A model generated the notes under the pieces. That model did no database searches. It was not told where the DNA came from and saw only the letters and a program-made list of their open reading frames with translations. The position numbers were made by a program, and so were the translations under genes. DNA of 64,000 nt from Candidatus Methanoperedentaceae archaeon (lineage in GTDB: Archaea; Halobacteriota; Methanosarcinia; Methanosarcinales; Methanoperedenaceae): the NCBI GenBank assembly GCA_003104905.1, contig PQAS01000055.1, forward strand, positions 43,571-107,570, in the 5' to 3' direction. Below are positions 9,969 through 18,510 of the stretch, piece after piece; positions within the stretch are counted from its first letter, which is position 1, and every line of letters begins with the position of its first letter.

Positions 9969-10065
9969 AGTGGGCAGAAAGGGGGATTATGGTGGTATGG
10001 AAAAAATATTTTCTCTGCCCACTACAATTCGTATATATACGAACTAAAGTATTTATAGTTTACGG
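9969..10065 (+). repeat. Duplicated regulatory unit, copy 1
   Basis: About 97 bp nearly repeated at 10111-10212. It opens with a perfect 10-bp inverted repeat (AGTGGGCAGA at 9969-9978 against TCTGCCCACT at 10014-10023) enclosing TTATGGTGGTATGG and an A/T run. Next come the palindrome at 10028-10043, a TATA-like AGTATTTATAG and GTTTACGG. A 38-codon reading frame (ATG 9989 to stop 10105) crosses it and part of it is kept in copy 2, so a micro-peptide cannot be excluded, but the symmetry points first to a DNA- or RNA-level role. Confidence 0.7.
10028..10043. promoter_or_regulatory. Palindromic operator TTCGTA-TATA-TACGAA
   Basis: Perfect 6-bp arms with a 4-bp centre, in copy 1 of the duplicated unit and next to TATA-like sequence. 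The same arms occur at 57472-57487 and, with one change, at 10175-10190. Typical shape for a dimeric helix-turn-helix or ribbon-helix-helix repressor site; the protein is unknown. Confidence 0.6.
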
Positions 10066-10076
10066 GTGTCGTAAAC
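10058..10076. promoter_or_regulatory. Inverted repeat GTTTACG-N5-CGTAAAC
   Basis: Perfect 7-bp arms with a 5-bp centre, directly after the TATA-like stretch of copy 1. Copy 2 keeps only the left arm (10205-10211). Possible operator; no protein can be assigned. Confidence 0.45.
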
Positions 10077-10110
10077 ATGAGCATTATGTTACAGAGAACA
10101 AATAGGAGGT

Positions 10111-10212
10111 AGTGGGCCTTTGGGATTTATGGTGGTGTGGTATCGAAAAAAAATATTTTCTATGCCCACTACAATTCGTAAATATGCGAACTAAAGTATA
10201 TATAGTTTACGG
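10111..10212 (+). repeat. Duplicated regulatory unit, copy 2
   Basis: Copy of 9969-10065 in the same orientation. The outer inverted repeat is shortened to AGTGGGC (10111-10117) / GCCCACT (10164-10170), and the inner palindrome is degraded at one base. From AAAATATTTTCT to GTTTACGG the two copies differ at only about five positions. A long frame from GTG 10112 through 10336 exists but has no recognisable family, so I do not call it a gene. Confidence 0.7.
10175..10190. promoter_or_regulatory. Imperfect operator TTCGTA-AATA-TGCGAA
   Basis: Second copy of the TTCGTA-N4-TACGAA palindrome with a single mismatch in the right arm, at the matching place in copy 2 of the duplicated unit. Confidence 0.5.
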
Positions 10213-10287
10213 TCATGGTGATTATGAGTATCAAAATTTCTATTATCCGTTAAATGGCCTGGAATTCCACTCAAGGAAAGTAAACTG

Positions 10288-10320
10288 CCGTAACGGCATA
10301 TTTATATATTCCCGTAACGC
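10288..10320 (+). promoter_or_regulatory. TATA box flanked by two CCGTAACGG-type sites, promoter of the UbiD operon
   Basis: CCGTAACGG (10288-10296) and CCGTAACGC (10312-10320) lie 24 bp apart with TTTATATATT between them. The ATG of the next gene is at 10333, so the TATA box is at the right distance for a near-leaderless mRNA. A protein bound to both sites would cover the TATA box, so repression is the simplest reading. The same 9-bp palindrome forms arrays at 57311-57424 and 58921-59009. Confidence 0.6.
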
Positions 10321-10332
10321 AGTCAGGATATC

Positions 10333-10575
10333 ATGAACGAACGAAAATACACCCGATGGAAAAAATGCCTGATATGTGATGATTTTGTGAAACTCATGTT
10401 CCCGGAGGACGCAAAAAACATGCTTATCATTTACGAACCTGTTGAAGGAATGAGCGATGAATCCAGGAACTGGAAGAAAAAACAACTTGGATACATACAT
10501 CGGTCATGTCTACAAAAAGTGTCCTGTTTAAAACAAAGATCTAATGAAGACAGCAGAATTTCTGAGGTCTTATAG
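10333..10575 (+). CDS. Small Cys/His protein, unknown, coupled to the UbiD gene
   Basis: 80 residues, no family recognised. CLICDDF near the N-terminus and YIHRSC near residue 60 could together bind a metal as a degenerate zinc-binding unit (inference). No membrane segment or signal peptide. Its stop TAG overlaps the GTG start of the decarboxylase gene by one base, so the two are translated as a coupled pair from the promoter at 10288-10320. Confidence 0.6.
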   Translation: MNERKYTRWKKCLICDDFVKLMFPEDAKNMLIIYEPVEGMSDESRNWKKKQLGYIHRSCLQKVSCLKQRSNEDSRISEVL

Positions 10576-12011
10576 TGGCATATAAAGATTTGCGTGAATT
10601 TATTGAACTCCTCGAAAAAAGAGGTCTTCTAAAGCGGATAAAAATTGAAGTGAATGCCGAACTTGAGATTACTGAAATTCTTGACCGTTGCGTGAAAAAT
10701 AACGGCCCTGCTCTTCTATTTGAAAATGTCTCAGGCCACAGGACGCCACTATTTGCCAACGCCTTCGGTACTATGGAAAGAATGTGCCTTGCACTCAATG
10801 TAAATGATCTTGAAGAAATCGGTGGAAGGATCCGCAAACTCATGGAATTTGAAGCCCCATCGGGATTATGGGAAGGAATAAAGAAGCTTCCTGATGTTGT
10901 TGAACTTACATCTTTTGCTCCAAAATATGTAAAATCAGGCCCCTGTAAAGAAGTAATTCTCAATGATAACTTTTCTATCCATGATTTTCCAATATTGAAA
11001 TGCTGGCCCGGGGACGGAGGCTCATTCATAACACTTCCCCTTGTATTCACAAAAAATCCAAAAACCGGGAAGCAGAATGTGGGAATGTACAGGATGCAGG
11101 TATATGACGGCAAGACCACAGGCATGCACTGGCACATCCATAAGCATGGCGCAAGGGATTACGCAGATAGCAACGGAAAAATTGAAGTTGCCGTAGCAAT
11201 AGGAGCTGACCCTTCTGTTGTGTATAGCGCTACTGCTCCCCTTCCGGATAATATTGATGAAATGATGTTTGCGGGTTTCCTGCGAAAAAAGAACGTTGAG
11301 CTCGTAAAATGTGAAACAGTTGACCTTTATGTGCCATCTCATTCCGAGATCGTACTTGAAGGCTATGTGGATGAAAAAGAGCGGCGCACAGAAGGACCTT
11401 TTGGGGACCATACAGGATATTATTCTCTTGCGGATGAATTCCCTGTGTTCCATATTACATGCATTACACACCGGAAGAATCCGATCTATCATGCTACCAT
11501 TGTGGGAATCCCCCCGATGGAAGACGCATTTCTCGGAAAGGCGACAGAAAGGATCTTCCTGCCGCTCATGAAAGCGCAGCTTCCTGAAATCGTGGACATC
11601 AACCTCCCTGTTGAAGCCGTATTCCACAACCTTTGCATCGTTTCAATAAAAAAGCGTTATCCAGGGCACGCAAAGAAGGTCATGTTCGCCCTGTGGGGAA
11701 TGGGGCAGATGATGTTTGCAAAGACCATTATAGTACTTGATGATGATGTGAATGTCCAGGATATGAGAGAAGTCCTGTGGGCGACAACTACCCGGATGGA
11801 TCCGGCCATGGATGTTACAATTATAGACAAAGCGCCAACAGATACACTTGACCATGCATCGCCTCTTCCCAATCTTGGCTCCAAAATGGGAATTGACGCC
11901 ACGCGAAAAGGACCTGATGAAGGTTTTAATCGAGAATGGCCGGATGCTTTGAAAATGGATGCTGCTGTAAAAGCGCGGATCGATAAAATATGGAAGGAGA
12001 TGGGATTATAA
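10575..12011 (+). CDS. UbiD-family prenyl-FMN-dependent decarboxylase
   Basis: 478 residues, full length. Family features: GMYRMQVYDGKTTGMHWHIH (cofactor and metal region), EGPFGDHTGYY (catalytic Glu/Asp segment) and DHASPLPNLGSKMGIDAT near the end. Start GTG 10575 follows TGAGGTC by a few bases and overlaps the upstream stop. Two roles fit: decarboxylation in menaquinone synthesis (MqnL/UbiD type) or anhydromevalonate-phosphate decarboxylation in the archaeal mevalonate pathway. A MqnP-like UbiA 1.2 kb downstream favours the quinone role, but this is inference. No UbiX is in the window. Confidence 0.88.
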   Translation: MAYKDLREFIELLEKRGLLKRIKIEVNAELEITEILDRCVKNNGPALLFENVSGHRTPLFANAFGTMERMCLALNVNDLEEIGGRIRKLMEFEAPSGLWEGIKKLPDVVELTSFAPKYVKSGPCKEVILNDNFSIHDFPILKCWPGDGGSFITLPLVFTKNPKTGKQNVGMYRMQVYDGKTTGMHWHIHKHGARDYADSNGKIEVAVAIGADPSVVYSATAPLPDNIDEMMFAGFLRKKNVELVKCETVDLYVPSHSEIVLEGYVDEKERRTEGPFGDHTGYYSLADEFPVFHITCITHRKNPIYHATIVGIPPMEDAFLGKATERIFLPLMKAQLPEIVDINLPVEAVFHNLCIVSIKKRYPGHAKKVMFALWGMGQMMFAKTIIVLDDDVNVQDMREVLWATTTRMDPAMDVTIIDKAPTDTLDHASPLPNLGSKMGIDATRKGPDEGFNREWPDALKMDAAVKARIDKIWKEMGL

Positions 12012-12206
12012 CAATATACCTACCACTGTTTAGTATTCTCATCAATTGATAATTGCCAAAAAGACTAATGTCTTTCAGGTAAGATAATTGTAAATGATGA
12101 AAGATCTTGAGAGAATCAAAGGTGGGTATAGACCACACAAACATTTCCGCAATTTATATCATATTCTAAAGACATTCGCCGTCATTAGAATATATATTAT
12201 ACAGTT

Positions 12207-12376
12207 ATGGGGGAACTCATTCCAGTGGAAGAGAGCCCAACGCTACCACAATATCAGGTTATCCGCAGGTAGCGGATCAGTCAAAGCTGATCCCTTCGTT
12301 CATCCGGATAGAAATCCGTGATTTTATCGACTCATTTGAGGAAGTGATTCTTTGTAGAGATGTCTGCGGACAGGTT
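12207..12376 (+). pseudogene. Possible small frameshifted reading frame in the ubiD-GTPase gap
   Basis: The 365 bp after the UbiD gene contain no intact gene. ATG 12207 opens 21 codons (beginning MGELIPVEESPTLPQYQ) that stop at 12270; shifting frame near 12257 continues an open, plausible-looking stretch (SKLIPSFIRIEIRDFIDSF, then EEVILCRDVCGQVLIPS) into the end of the convergent GTPase gene. TTAGAATATATATTATAC (12185-12202) before it could be a promoter. It may be a decayed gene or chance; no family is recognised. Confidence 0.25.
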
Positions 12377-13141
12377 CTAATCCCTTCTCAGGTCCTCGCC
12401 TCCGAAATATATCTGCTGCACCGTGTTGTATATGCCTTCCATTCCTGAACCATACGTCGATGATGCAGGTATAATATTCTGGTTTGCTCCGAATGATTTT
12501 AAAGCAGAAAGGAACTCAATACTCAGCTGGCTTTGCATTGAGGGTGCCTCATTATGGATCTCATCTTCAAGATCCGCCATATTCATGCTCCAGTTCATTA
12601 TCCTGTTTCGTTCATCTTCGGTCAGCAGATCGGATTTTGGCAGGATATTGATAAAAGGAACATTGAACCTGACCTGCACCGAAGCCGCCTGGAGCATTAA
12701 CGAAATAAAACCTGAAGGTGTCTTTGAAATCACGGGATCATACAGGAAACCGATAATTGACTGATCGGCGCCAAGAGTATCAATAAGGAATTTGCCCGAC
12801 TGGCGGAGCACGAACAATTCCATCTGCCCCGGAGTATCAAAAATGACATAATCGGAATCAAAGCTATCAATTATTTCTTTCATTTCGTCGATATTCAGGG
12901 CAATAAGATCAGAGGCAAGTACCTGGGCGCCATTGGGTCCGACGTCATATTCTTCCATCACTTCATCTAATTTTACCCAGTCCCTGATATCCACGTCGGG
13001 AACATATGGAGCTTTTTCGATGCCCGGGTCGAGATTTACCGTAATTGCATCATACCTCTGGTTTTCCATCCATCCAAAAAAAGCGTTTGTAAGTGAAGAC
13101 TTGCCGCTTCCCGCCGAGCCGATAAAATAAAGGTTGATCAT
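12377..13141 (-). CDS. GPN-loop GTPase
   Basis: 254 residues from ATG 13141. P-loop GSAGSGKSSL, the diagnostic Gly-Pro-Asn loop in VGPNGAQVLA, and G3 DTPGQMELF are all present. An in-frame TTG 27 bp upstream would add nine residues before the P-loop, unlike relatives. GPN GTPases dimerise in the cytoplasm; the eukaryotic relatives help assemble RNA polymerase, the archaeal role is unsettled. Divergent from the UbiA gene with 44 bp between starts. Confidence 0.92.
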   Translation of the reverse strand: MINLYFIGSAGSGKSSLTNAFFGWMENQRYDAITVNLDPGIEKAPYVPDVDIRDWVKLDEVMEEYDVGPNGAQVLASDLIALNIDEMKEIIDSFDSDYVIFDTPGQMELFVLRQSGKFLIDTLGADQSIIGFLYDPVISKTPSGFISLMLQAASVQVRFNVPFINILPKSDLLTEDERNRIMNWSMNMADLEDEIHNEAPSMQSQLSIEFLSALKSFGANQNIIPASSTYGSGMEGIYNTVQQIYFGGEDLRRD

Positions 13142-13185
13142 TGCTATCAGGTTGTTAATATCGGTCAAGAGAGAAAAGATTATTG

Positions 13186-14073
13186 ATGCTGAAAAAATTG
13201 AAATTATATGCGGATTTCGTGATGCTCAAGCATACGGTTTTTGCTATCCCTTTTGCCTATTTAGGAGCTTTTCTTGCAAGCGGTGGAGTTCCAACAATCC
13301 GGATCCTGTTCTGGGTGGGACTTGCTTTCCTGGGAGCACGAAGCGCTGCAATGGCGTTGAATAACCTCATTGACAGGGACATTGACGCAAAAAATCCCAG
13401 GACATCGGCTCGCGAGCTTCCATCAGGCAGGATATCATTAATAGAAGTACGGGCAATTATCATAATATCATATTTGTTCCTATTTTACTCAGCATTTAAA
13501 TTGAATCCATTATGCCTGTTACTTGCACCTGTAATTCCCGTTACTTCAATAATATATCCCTATCTTAAAAGATTCCTTCCCATATCACATTTCGTCCTGG
13601 GTTTGAACCTTGGTTATGCGCCTGTGGGAGGATGGCTTGCCGTAACCGGCGAATTCAATTATCCTTTAGGCACAAATGAGATCGCGATGCTGATTCTTAT
13701 GTTCGCGGTCACTTTATGGGTAGCCGGATTTGATATTATTTATTCGCTGATGGATATTGATTTTGATCTCAGGAACAGGTTGTATTCAGTGCCAACTTTT
13801 TTTGGGGTTAAAAGAGCGCTTTTTGTTTCCTTCCTGTCACATATTTTAATGCTTGCACTTCTTGTATGGTTGATGTTCGTGCTGGACCTCGGGATTATTT
13901 TTAAGATGGGGCTTTTAGTAATTGCCGCTCTTATATTGTATGAACATACTCTTGTTAAAGCTGATAATTTTTCCAATGTTCAAATTGCTTTCTTTAATGT
14001 GAATGCGGGCGTGAGTTTGAGCATGCTGGCGTTTACCGTGATGGATATAGTTTTTAGGGCACCCAAACCATAA
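13186..14073 (+). CDS. UbiA-family prenyltransferase (MqnP-like)
   Basis: 295 residues, about eight membrane segments. First Asp-rich motif NNLIDRDIDAKNPRTSAR, second DIIYSLMDIDFDLRNRLYSVP; the latter, with SVPTFFG after it, is typical of the putative 4-hydroxybenzoate polyprenyltransferase/MqnP group. ATG 13186 is preferred over TTG 13183. It would attach a polyprenyl chain to an aromatic acid in the membrane; together with the UbiD homologue this suggests a menaquinone branch. Other archaeal UbiA enzymes make ether lipids (DGGGP synthase), but the motifs fit MqnP better. Confidence 0.85.
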   Translation: MLKKLKLYADFVMLKHTVFAIPFAYLGAFLASGGVPTIRILFWVGLAFLGARSAAMALNNLIDRDIDAKNPRTSARELPSGRISLIEVRAIIIISYLFLFYSAFKLNPLCLLLAPVIPVTSIIYPYLKRFLPISHFVLGLNLGYAPVGGWLAVTGEFNYPLGTNEIAMLILMFAVTLWVAGFDIIYSLMDIDFDLRNRLYSVPTFFGVKRALFVSFLSHILMLALLVWLMFVLDLGIIFKMGLLVIAALILYEHTLVKADNFSNVQIAFFNVNAGVSLSMLAFTVMDIVFRAPKP

Positions 14074-14156
14074 ATCCATCTCTTTTAATCAATATGCCTG
14101 GCCTTCATGATATTCTAATTTATTCCTTGTAATCATGTTCTGTCATAGAAAATCAA

Positions 14157-14222
14157 CCACAGAGTACACAGAGGGCACAGAGAGGAGGGGTTTATTCTCT
14201 GTGTACTCTGTGCCCTCTATGG
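14157..14222. repeat. Inverted CACAGAG-type repeat
   Basis: Left block (14157-14184) is built of CACAGAG units joined by TA or GG; right block (14197-14222) carries the complementary CTCTGTG units in opposite orientation. The two can pair (7 bp, 3 mismatches, 7 bp) around a 12-bp loop. Such CACAGAG strings are dispersed intergenic repeats in many archaeal and bacterial genomes. It lies between ubiA and rnp4 and could terminate the former. Confidence 0.7.
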
Positions 14223-14281
14223 TTTTTCAAACAAAAATATAATATCTCAACTTCTTTTCTGCGAACATTATTTGTAATCCC

Positions 14282-14599
14282 ATGACAATAACTTCCTTCA
14301 TGCGCAAAAAACAGAAAGACTGGGCAAAGGACATGGCATACCAGCGAATCAACCGGCTTTTTGAGCTTGCTCGAACTGAATTCACGAAAAATCCCGGTTA
14401 CAGCAATCGATATGTGCAGATTGCAAGGAAAATCGGAATGAGATACAGGGTCAGGATCCCGCAAGAGTTCAAGCGGCAAATATGCAAGCACTGTCATGCA
14501 TATCTGGTTCAGGGCGTGACGGCACACACAAGGCTCCAGGGCACCCATATATCTACAACATGTTCAATATGCGGAAAACAAATGAGAATGCCTTGCTGA
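14282..14599 (+). CDS. rnp4: Ribonuclease P protein component 4 (Rpp21/Rpr2 family)
   Basis: 105 residues with the helical N-terminus (DWAKDMAYQRINRLFELA) and the zinc ribbon CKHC...CSIC of archaeal Rpp21. Part of the RNase P holoenzyme that trims tRNA 5' ends. Start 14282 or ATG 14300 (MRKKQKDWA); no Shine-Dalgarno sequence decides. A 12-bp gap to the next gene suggests co-transcription. Confidence 0.93.
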   Translation: MTITSFMRKKQKDWAKDMAYQRINRLFELARTEFTKNPGYSNRYVQIARKIGMRYRVRIPQEFKRQICKHCHAYLVQGVTAHTRLQGTHISTTCSICGKQMRMPC

Positions 14600-14611
14600 A
14601 AGACTGGTAAT

Positions 14612-15208
14612 ATGGAAAATATCTTTGAGCCTGAAACTTTTTCGTTGATAATCCTGCCAATTCTTATCTTTTTAGCCCGTATTATAGATGTTACATTCGG
14701 AACTATCAGGATAATATTCGTTTCAAGGGGTTTGAAATGGCTTGCCCCGGTTTTCGGATTTTTCGAAATAATGATCTGGCTCTTTGCGATCGGCCAGGTC
14801 TTTGGCAATTTGACAAATATCAGGTATTATGTTGCCTATGCAGGGGGTTTTGCCTGCGGGAACTTCGTGGGTATCTGGATTGAAGAGAAAATGGCAATTG
14901 GTACCCTGGTCGTTCGAACTATAACAAAGAATAATGGAATTCAATTAATGGAAATGCTGAGGTCACAGAGTTTTGGTGTTACAAGCATTGACGCAGAGGG
15001 TGCGACCGGAAAAGTAAAGATCATTTATTCTATCATTAAGCGTCGAGACCTTCCAAAAATTGTTGAAATAATTAAAAAATTCAATCCCAGGGCGTTTTAC
15101 TCCGTAGAGGAGGTCAGGTCTGCAAGTGAAGGTATATTTCCGCCCGAAAAACAAAGATCAATGGATAATTTCCCGGGTTTTTTCAGGCTTATGAGGCCGG
15201 GAAAATGA
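14612..15208 (+). CDS. UPF0316/DUF2179 membrane protein
   Basis: 198 residues: two or three N-terminal membrane segments ([54 protein letters not shown]) and a soluble C-terminal domain ([20 protein letters not shown]), the layout of UPF0316 proteins. Function unknown; the C-terminal domain may bind a small ligand. Its stop overlaps the next ATG (ATGA at 15205), showing coupling to the YyaL-type gene. Confidence 0.85.
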   Translation: MENIFEPETFSLIILPILIFLARIIDVTFGTIRIIFVSRGLKWLAPVFGFFEIMIWLFAIGQVFGNLTNIRYYVAYAGGFACGNFVGIWIEEKMAIGTLVVRTITKNNGIQLMEMLRSQSFGVTSIDAEGATGKVKIIYSIIKRRDLPKIVEIIKKFNPRAFYSVEEVRSASEGIFPPEKQRSMDNFPGFFRLMRPGK

Positions 15209-17262
15209 ATACAGGCACGGGGAAAACCAACAGGTTAATCTATGAAAAAAGCCCGTACCTTCTGCAGCATGCATATAATCCTGTAAATTGGTTTCCATGG
15301 GGGGAGGAAGCATTTGAAAAGGCAAAAAAAGAAGATAAACCTGTTTTTCTATCGATCGGATATTCCACATGCCACTGGTGCCATGTTATGGAAAAGGAAT
15401 CCTTTGAGGATGATGAAGTTGCTTCTTTAATGAATGATGTGTTTGTAAGTATCAAGGTCGATAGGGAAGAAAGACCTGATATTGACAGCATCTATATGGC
15501 ATTATGCCAGGCAATGACAGGAAGCGGGGGATGGCCGCTTAATTTGATACTGACACCAGACAAGAAACCATTTCATGCTTTGACCTATATCCCGAAAGAA
15601 AACAGGTTCGGCAGAACTGGTATGATGGGACTCATACCACAGATAAAACAACTGTGGGACTCGCACAGGGATATGGTTGAAGATGCGGCAGAACGGAATT
15701 TAAATGCACTTGATACCGGATCATCCACCGGTGAAAAACCCGGTGCAGCAATATTGCATCAAACTTATGAACAGATCCTGTACTTGTTCGATGAAGAACA
15801 TGGAGGTTTTGGTATCGCGCCTAAATTCCCAACACCTCATAACCTTATGTTCCTTCTTCGCTACTGGAAGCGAACAGGAAATAAAATTGCCCTCATAATG
15901 GTTGAAAAAACACTTTCAGCCATGCGTAATGGCGGGATATATGACCACATTGGATTTGGTTTTCATCGATATTCGATTGATTCGGGATGGCTTGTACCCC
16001 ATTTTGAAAAAATGCTCTATGACCAGGCGATGCTGGCAATGGCATATACCGAAGCTTACCAGGCAACCGGAAAAGAAGAGTACAAAAAAACATGCCGTGA
16101 AATTCTTACCTATGTAATGAGGGATATGACCTCACATGAGGGGGGATTTTATTCAGGCGAAGATGCTGACTCTGAGGGTGAAGAAGGGAGATTTTACCTC
16201 TGGACTACGAACGAAATACGCCAGGTCCTCAGTAATGAAGAGAATGAATTTATAACAAAGATCTTCAATATCAAAGAGAAGGGTAATTTCCAGGAAGGAA
16301 ACGTTCGAAATATCTTTTATTTGCCTGCTCCTGAAGTATCCGATCTTCCAGATGCAAACAATGAAAAGAAGATTGACTCATTGCGAGGCAAATTATTCAA
16401 TGCCCGTGAAAACCGTATTCATCCTGGAAAAGATGACAAGATCCTGACTGACTGGAATGGATTGATGATAGCAGCCCTGGCTAAGGCTTCCCAGGCTTTT
16501 GACGAACCCGGATTATCAAAAGCCGCAGGAAAAGCCGCCGATTTCATTCTTTCTAAAATGCATAACGAAAAGAGGGTGCTTTTCCACCGTTACAGGGATG
16601 GAGAAACTGCAATTTCCGGATTCCTGGATGATTATTCTTTCCTGATATGGGGATTGCTGGAACTTTATGAGGCAACCTTCGATATCCATTATTTGAAAGC
16701 TGCCATTGAACTCAATGAAGATCTACTTACATATTTCTGGGATAAAAGGGAGGGGGGATTTTTCATTACATCTGAGGATGTCGGGAATATTCTGGTAAGA
16801 AAAAAAGACATATACGATGGTGCAGTTCCCTCAGGCAACTCGGTTGCGATGCTGAACCTGGTCAGGCTTGGCAGGATCAAGGCTGACCCTGAACTTGAAC
16901 GCAAAGCAGAAGCTATCGAGCAGGCATTCTCAAAGGTAATTGAGGTGGCGCCAGCAGGATATACTATGCTTATGTCGGCGCTTGACTTTGCTTTGGGGCC
17001 TTCGGAAGAAATTGTTATTACAGGGGATTTGCAGGCAGATGATATAAAAAATATGCTAATGGCCCTTAGAACAGAATTCATCCCAAATAAAGTCGTAATT
17101 TTTCGGCCGGATGAAGAAAGTGAAATAACGCGTATTTCAGAATATACTAAAAACCTATCAAGCATGAATGGCAAGGCTACTGCCTATGTATGCCGAAATT
17201 TCAACTGCATATTACCTGTAACGGAACCGGGGAAAATGCTTGAACTATTACATCTGAGGTAA
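15205..17262 (+). CDS. YyaL/SSP411-type protein: thioredoxin-like DUF255 domain plus (alpha/alpha)6 barrel
   Basis: 685 residues. The N-terminal DUF255 thioredoxin-like domain carries STCHWCHVM (CxxC) at about residues 52-60. The rest is an alpha-helical toroid resembling N-acylglucosamine 2-epimerase/cellobiose epimerase folds ([53 protein letters not shown]). Cytoplasmic; biochemical role not established for the family. Translationally coupled to the UPF0316 gene by a 4-bp overlap. Confidence 0.92.
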   Translation: MNTGTGKTNRLIYEKSPYLLQHAYNPVNWFPWGEEAFEKAKKEDKPVFLSIGYSTCHWCHVMEKESFEDDEVASLMNDVFVSIKVDREERPDIDSIYMALCQAMTGSGGWPLNLILTPDKKPFHALTYIPKENRFGRTGMMGLIPQIKQLWDSHRDMVEDAAERNLNALDTGSSTGEKPGAAILHQTYEQILYLFDEEHGGFGIAPKFPTPHNLMFLLRYWKRTGNKIALIMVEKTLSAMRNGGIYDHIGFGFHRYSIDSGWLVPHFEKMLYDQAMLAMAYTEAYQATGKEEYKKTCREILTYVMRDMTSHEGGFYSGEDADSEGEEGRFYLWTTNEIRQVLSNEENEFITKIFNIKEKGNFQEGNVRNIFYLPAPEVSDLPDANNEKKIDSLRGKLFNARENRIHPGKDDKILTDWNGLMIAALAKASQAFDEPGLSKAAGKAADFILSKMHNEKRVLFHRYRDGETAISGFLDDYSFLIWGLLELYEATFDIHYLKAAIELNEDLLTYFWDKREGGFFITSEDVGNILVRKKDIYDGAVPSGNSVAMLNLVRLGRIKADPELERKAEAIEQAFSKVIEVAPAGYTMLMSALDFALGPSEEIVITGDLQADDIKNMLMALRTEFIPNKVVIFRPDEESEITRISEYTKNLSSMNGKATAYVCRNFNCILPVTEPGKMLELLHLR

Positions 17263-17399
17263 AATAGGCATTTATATCACATTACATCCATCTAAAAACC
17301 AATAAAAACTAAAATATACTTCACAGTACCTTGAAAACATATATCAAACTAAAATAATTGTCGGATTACTTATATTTGTTTAGGATGTATTGACAAAAT

Positions 17400-17461
17400 G
17401 AGGAAGCCATTTTCGCCACTCCTATACTGTCAACCATTGGAATATAATTTTTGGCTTCCTC
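17400..17461. ncRNA. Candidate structured RNA: 10-bp perfect stem
   Basis: In the 402-bp gap before the DUF1616 gene, GAGGAAGCCA (17400-17409) pairs perfectly with TGGCTTCCTC (17452-17461) around a 42-nt loop. ACTTATATTTG (17367-17377) lies at TATA-box distance before it, so transcription could begin at about the stem. No known RNA family recognised; the rest of the gap is AT-rich without coding frames. Confidence 0.3.
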
Positions 17462-17664
17462 AACCACCAACCCCCGTTATGGAAATATATAATCACCCAC
17501 CACATTCCCAACCTATCCTTTCCAATACCACTAACTAATTAACTTGGTTATCAGGTTTAAATGATTTTACCCAAACTTTTCCCTATACCATCAAACAAAT
17601 GTTTTTTCCACCTAATGAAGTCCCGGACAGAAAGGTAAATTAGTTTGAAATTATATTAACGCAT

Positions 17665-18510
17665 ATGTCTTTTGCCAGAGACCTTCAAATTGCTGCATTA
17701 ATTATTATTTTGACAATATTATTCATATTGATCCCTCCTCTCAATAACAGCCCTATCAGAACAATTCTGGGTATCGCAATGGTATTATTTCTACCCGGTT
17801 ATTCCCTGATCGCAGCCCTATTCACCCGGAAAAACGATCTTGATGGTATAGAGAGACTTGCATTGAGCTTTGGATTGAGCATCGCAGTTGTTCCATTGAT
17901 CGGTCTTGGATTGAACTTTACACCATTCGGGATAAGACTTGTACCGCTCCTTATCTCCCTTTCAGTTTTCACTCTGGCAATGCTTATGATAGCGCATTAC
18001 AGGAGATCAAAGATATCCGGGGAAGAGAGATTTAAGGTTTCATTTTCAAACTTATATTCTCCCATATTCAGTTCAAAACAAGGAGTGGATAAGATTCTCA
18101 CGATAATTCTGATTATATCAATACTGGTTTCGATAATTACGTTAATATATGTTATTGTTACACCAAAACAGGGTGAGAAATTCACTGAATTTTATATACT
18201 GGGAGATAATGGGACGGCTCAGGGCTACCCGACCTTGATGGAAGCCGGAAAAAATAGCAGCGTCATAGTAGGCATTACAAATCACGAATATGTGCTGACC
18301 AACTATACGCTTGACATTTCACTTGAGAACGTTTCTATTAATAAAATGAATGTCCAGCTTATGCATAATTCTTCATGGAAGAAAAAAATATTTATAACTC
18401 CGAAAAAAACCGGAAATAAACTCAAACTTGAATTCCTGCTTTATAAAGAAGATAATTTTACGGCACCGTACAGGGATCTTCATCTATGGGTGAATGTGTC
18501 TTCAACCTGA
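17665..18510 (+). CDS. DUF1616 membrane protein
   Basis: 281 residues. Four membrane segments in the first ~155 residues, including the family stretch RTILGIAMVLFLPGYSLIAA and FGLSIAVVPLIGLGLNF; the last ~110 residues form an extracytoplasmic domain with several N-x-S/T sequons. DUF1616 proteins accompany surface polysaccharide genes in methanogens; function unknown. Its 3' end overlaps the convergent glycosyltransferase gene by 53 bp. Confidence 0.85.
   Translation: MSFARDLQIAALIIILTILFILIPPLNNSPIRTILGIAMVLFLPGYSLIAALFTRKNDLDGIERLALSFGLSIAVVPLIGLGLNFTPFGIRLVPLLISLSVFTLAMLMIAHYRRSKISGEERFKVSFSNLYSPIFSSKQGVDKILTIILIISILVSIITLIYVIVTPKQGEKFTEFYILGDNGTAQGYPTLMEAGKNSSVIVGITNHEYVLTNYTLDISLENVSINKMNVQLMHNSSWKKKIFITPKKTGNKLKLEFLLYKEDNFTAPYRDLHLWVNVSST

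Noticed and set aside
10112..10336. 74-codon frame from GTG 10112 as a protein gene
   Set aside because: It crosses two operator-like palindromes and the UbiD-operon promoter; copy 1 of the duplicated unit does not keep the same start frame.
12094..12321. 75-codon frame starting MMKDLERIKGGYRPHK
   Set aside because: No homology recognised, no ribosome site, and it crosses a stretch read better in other frames.
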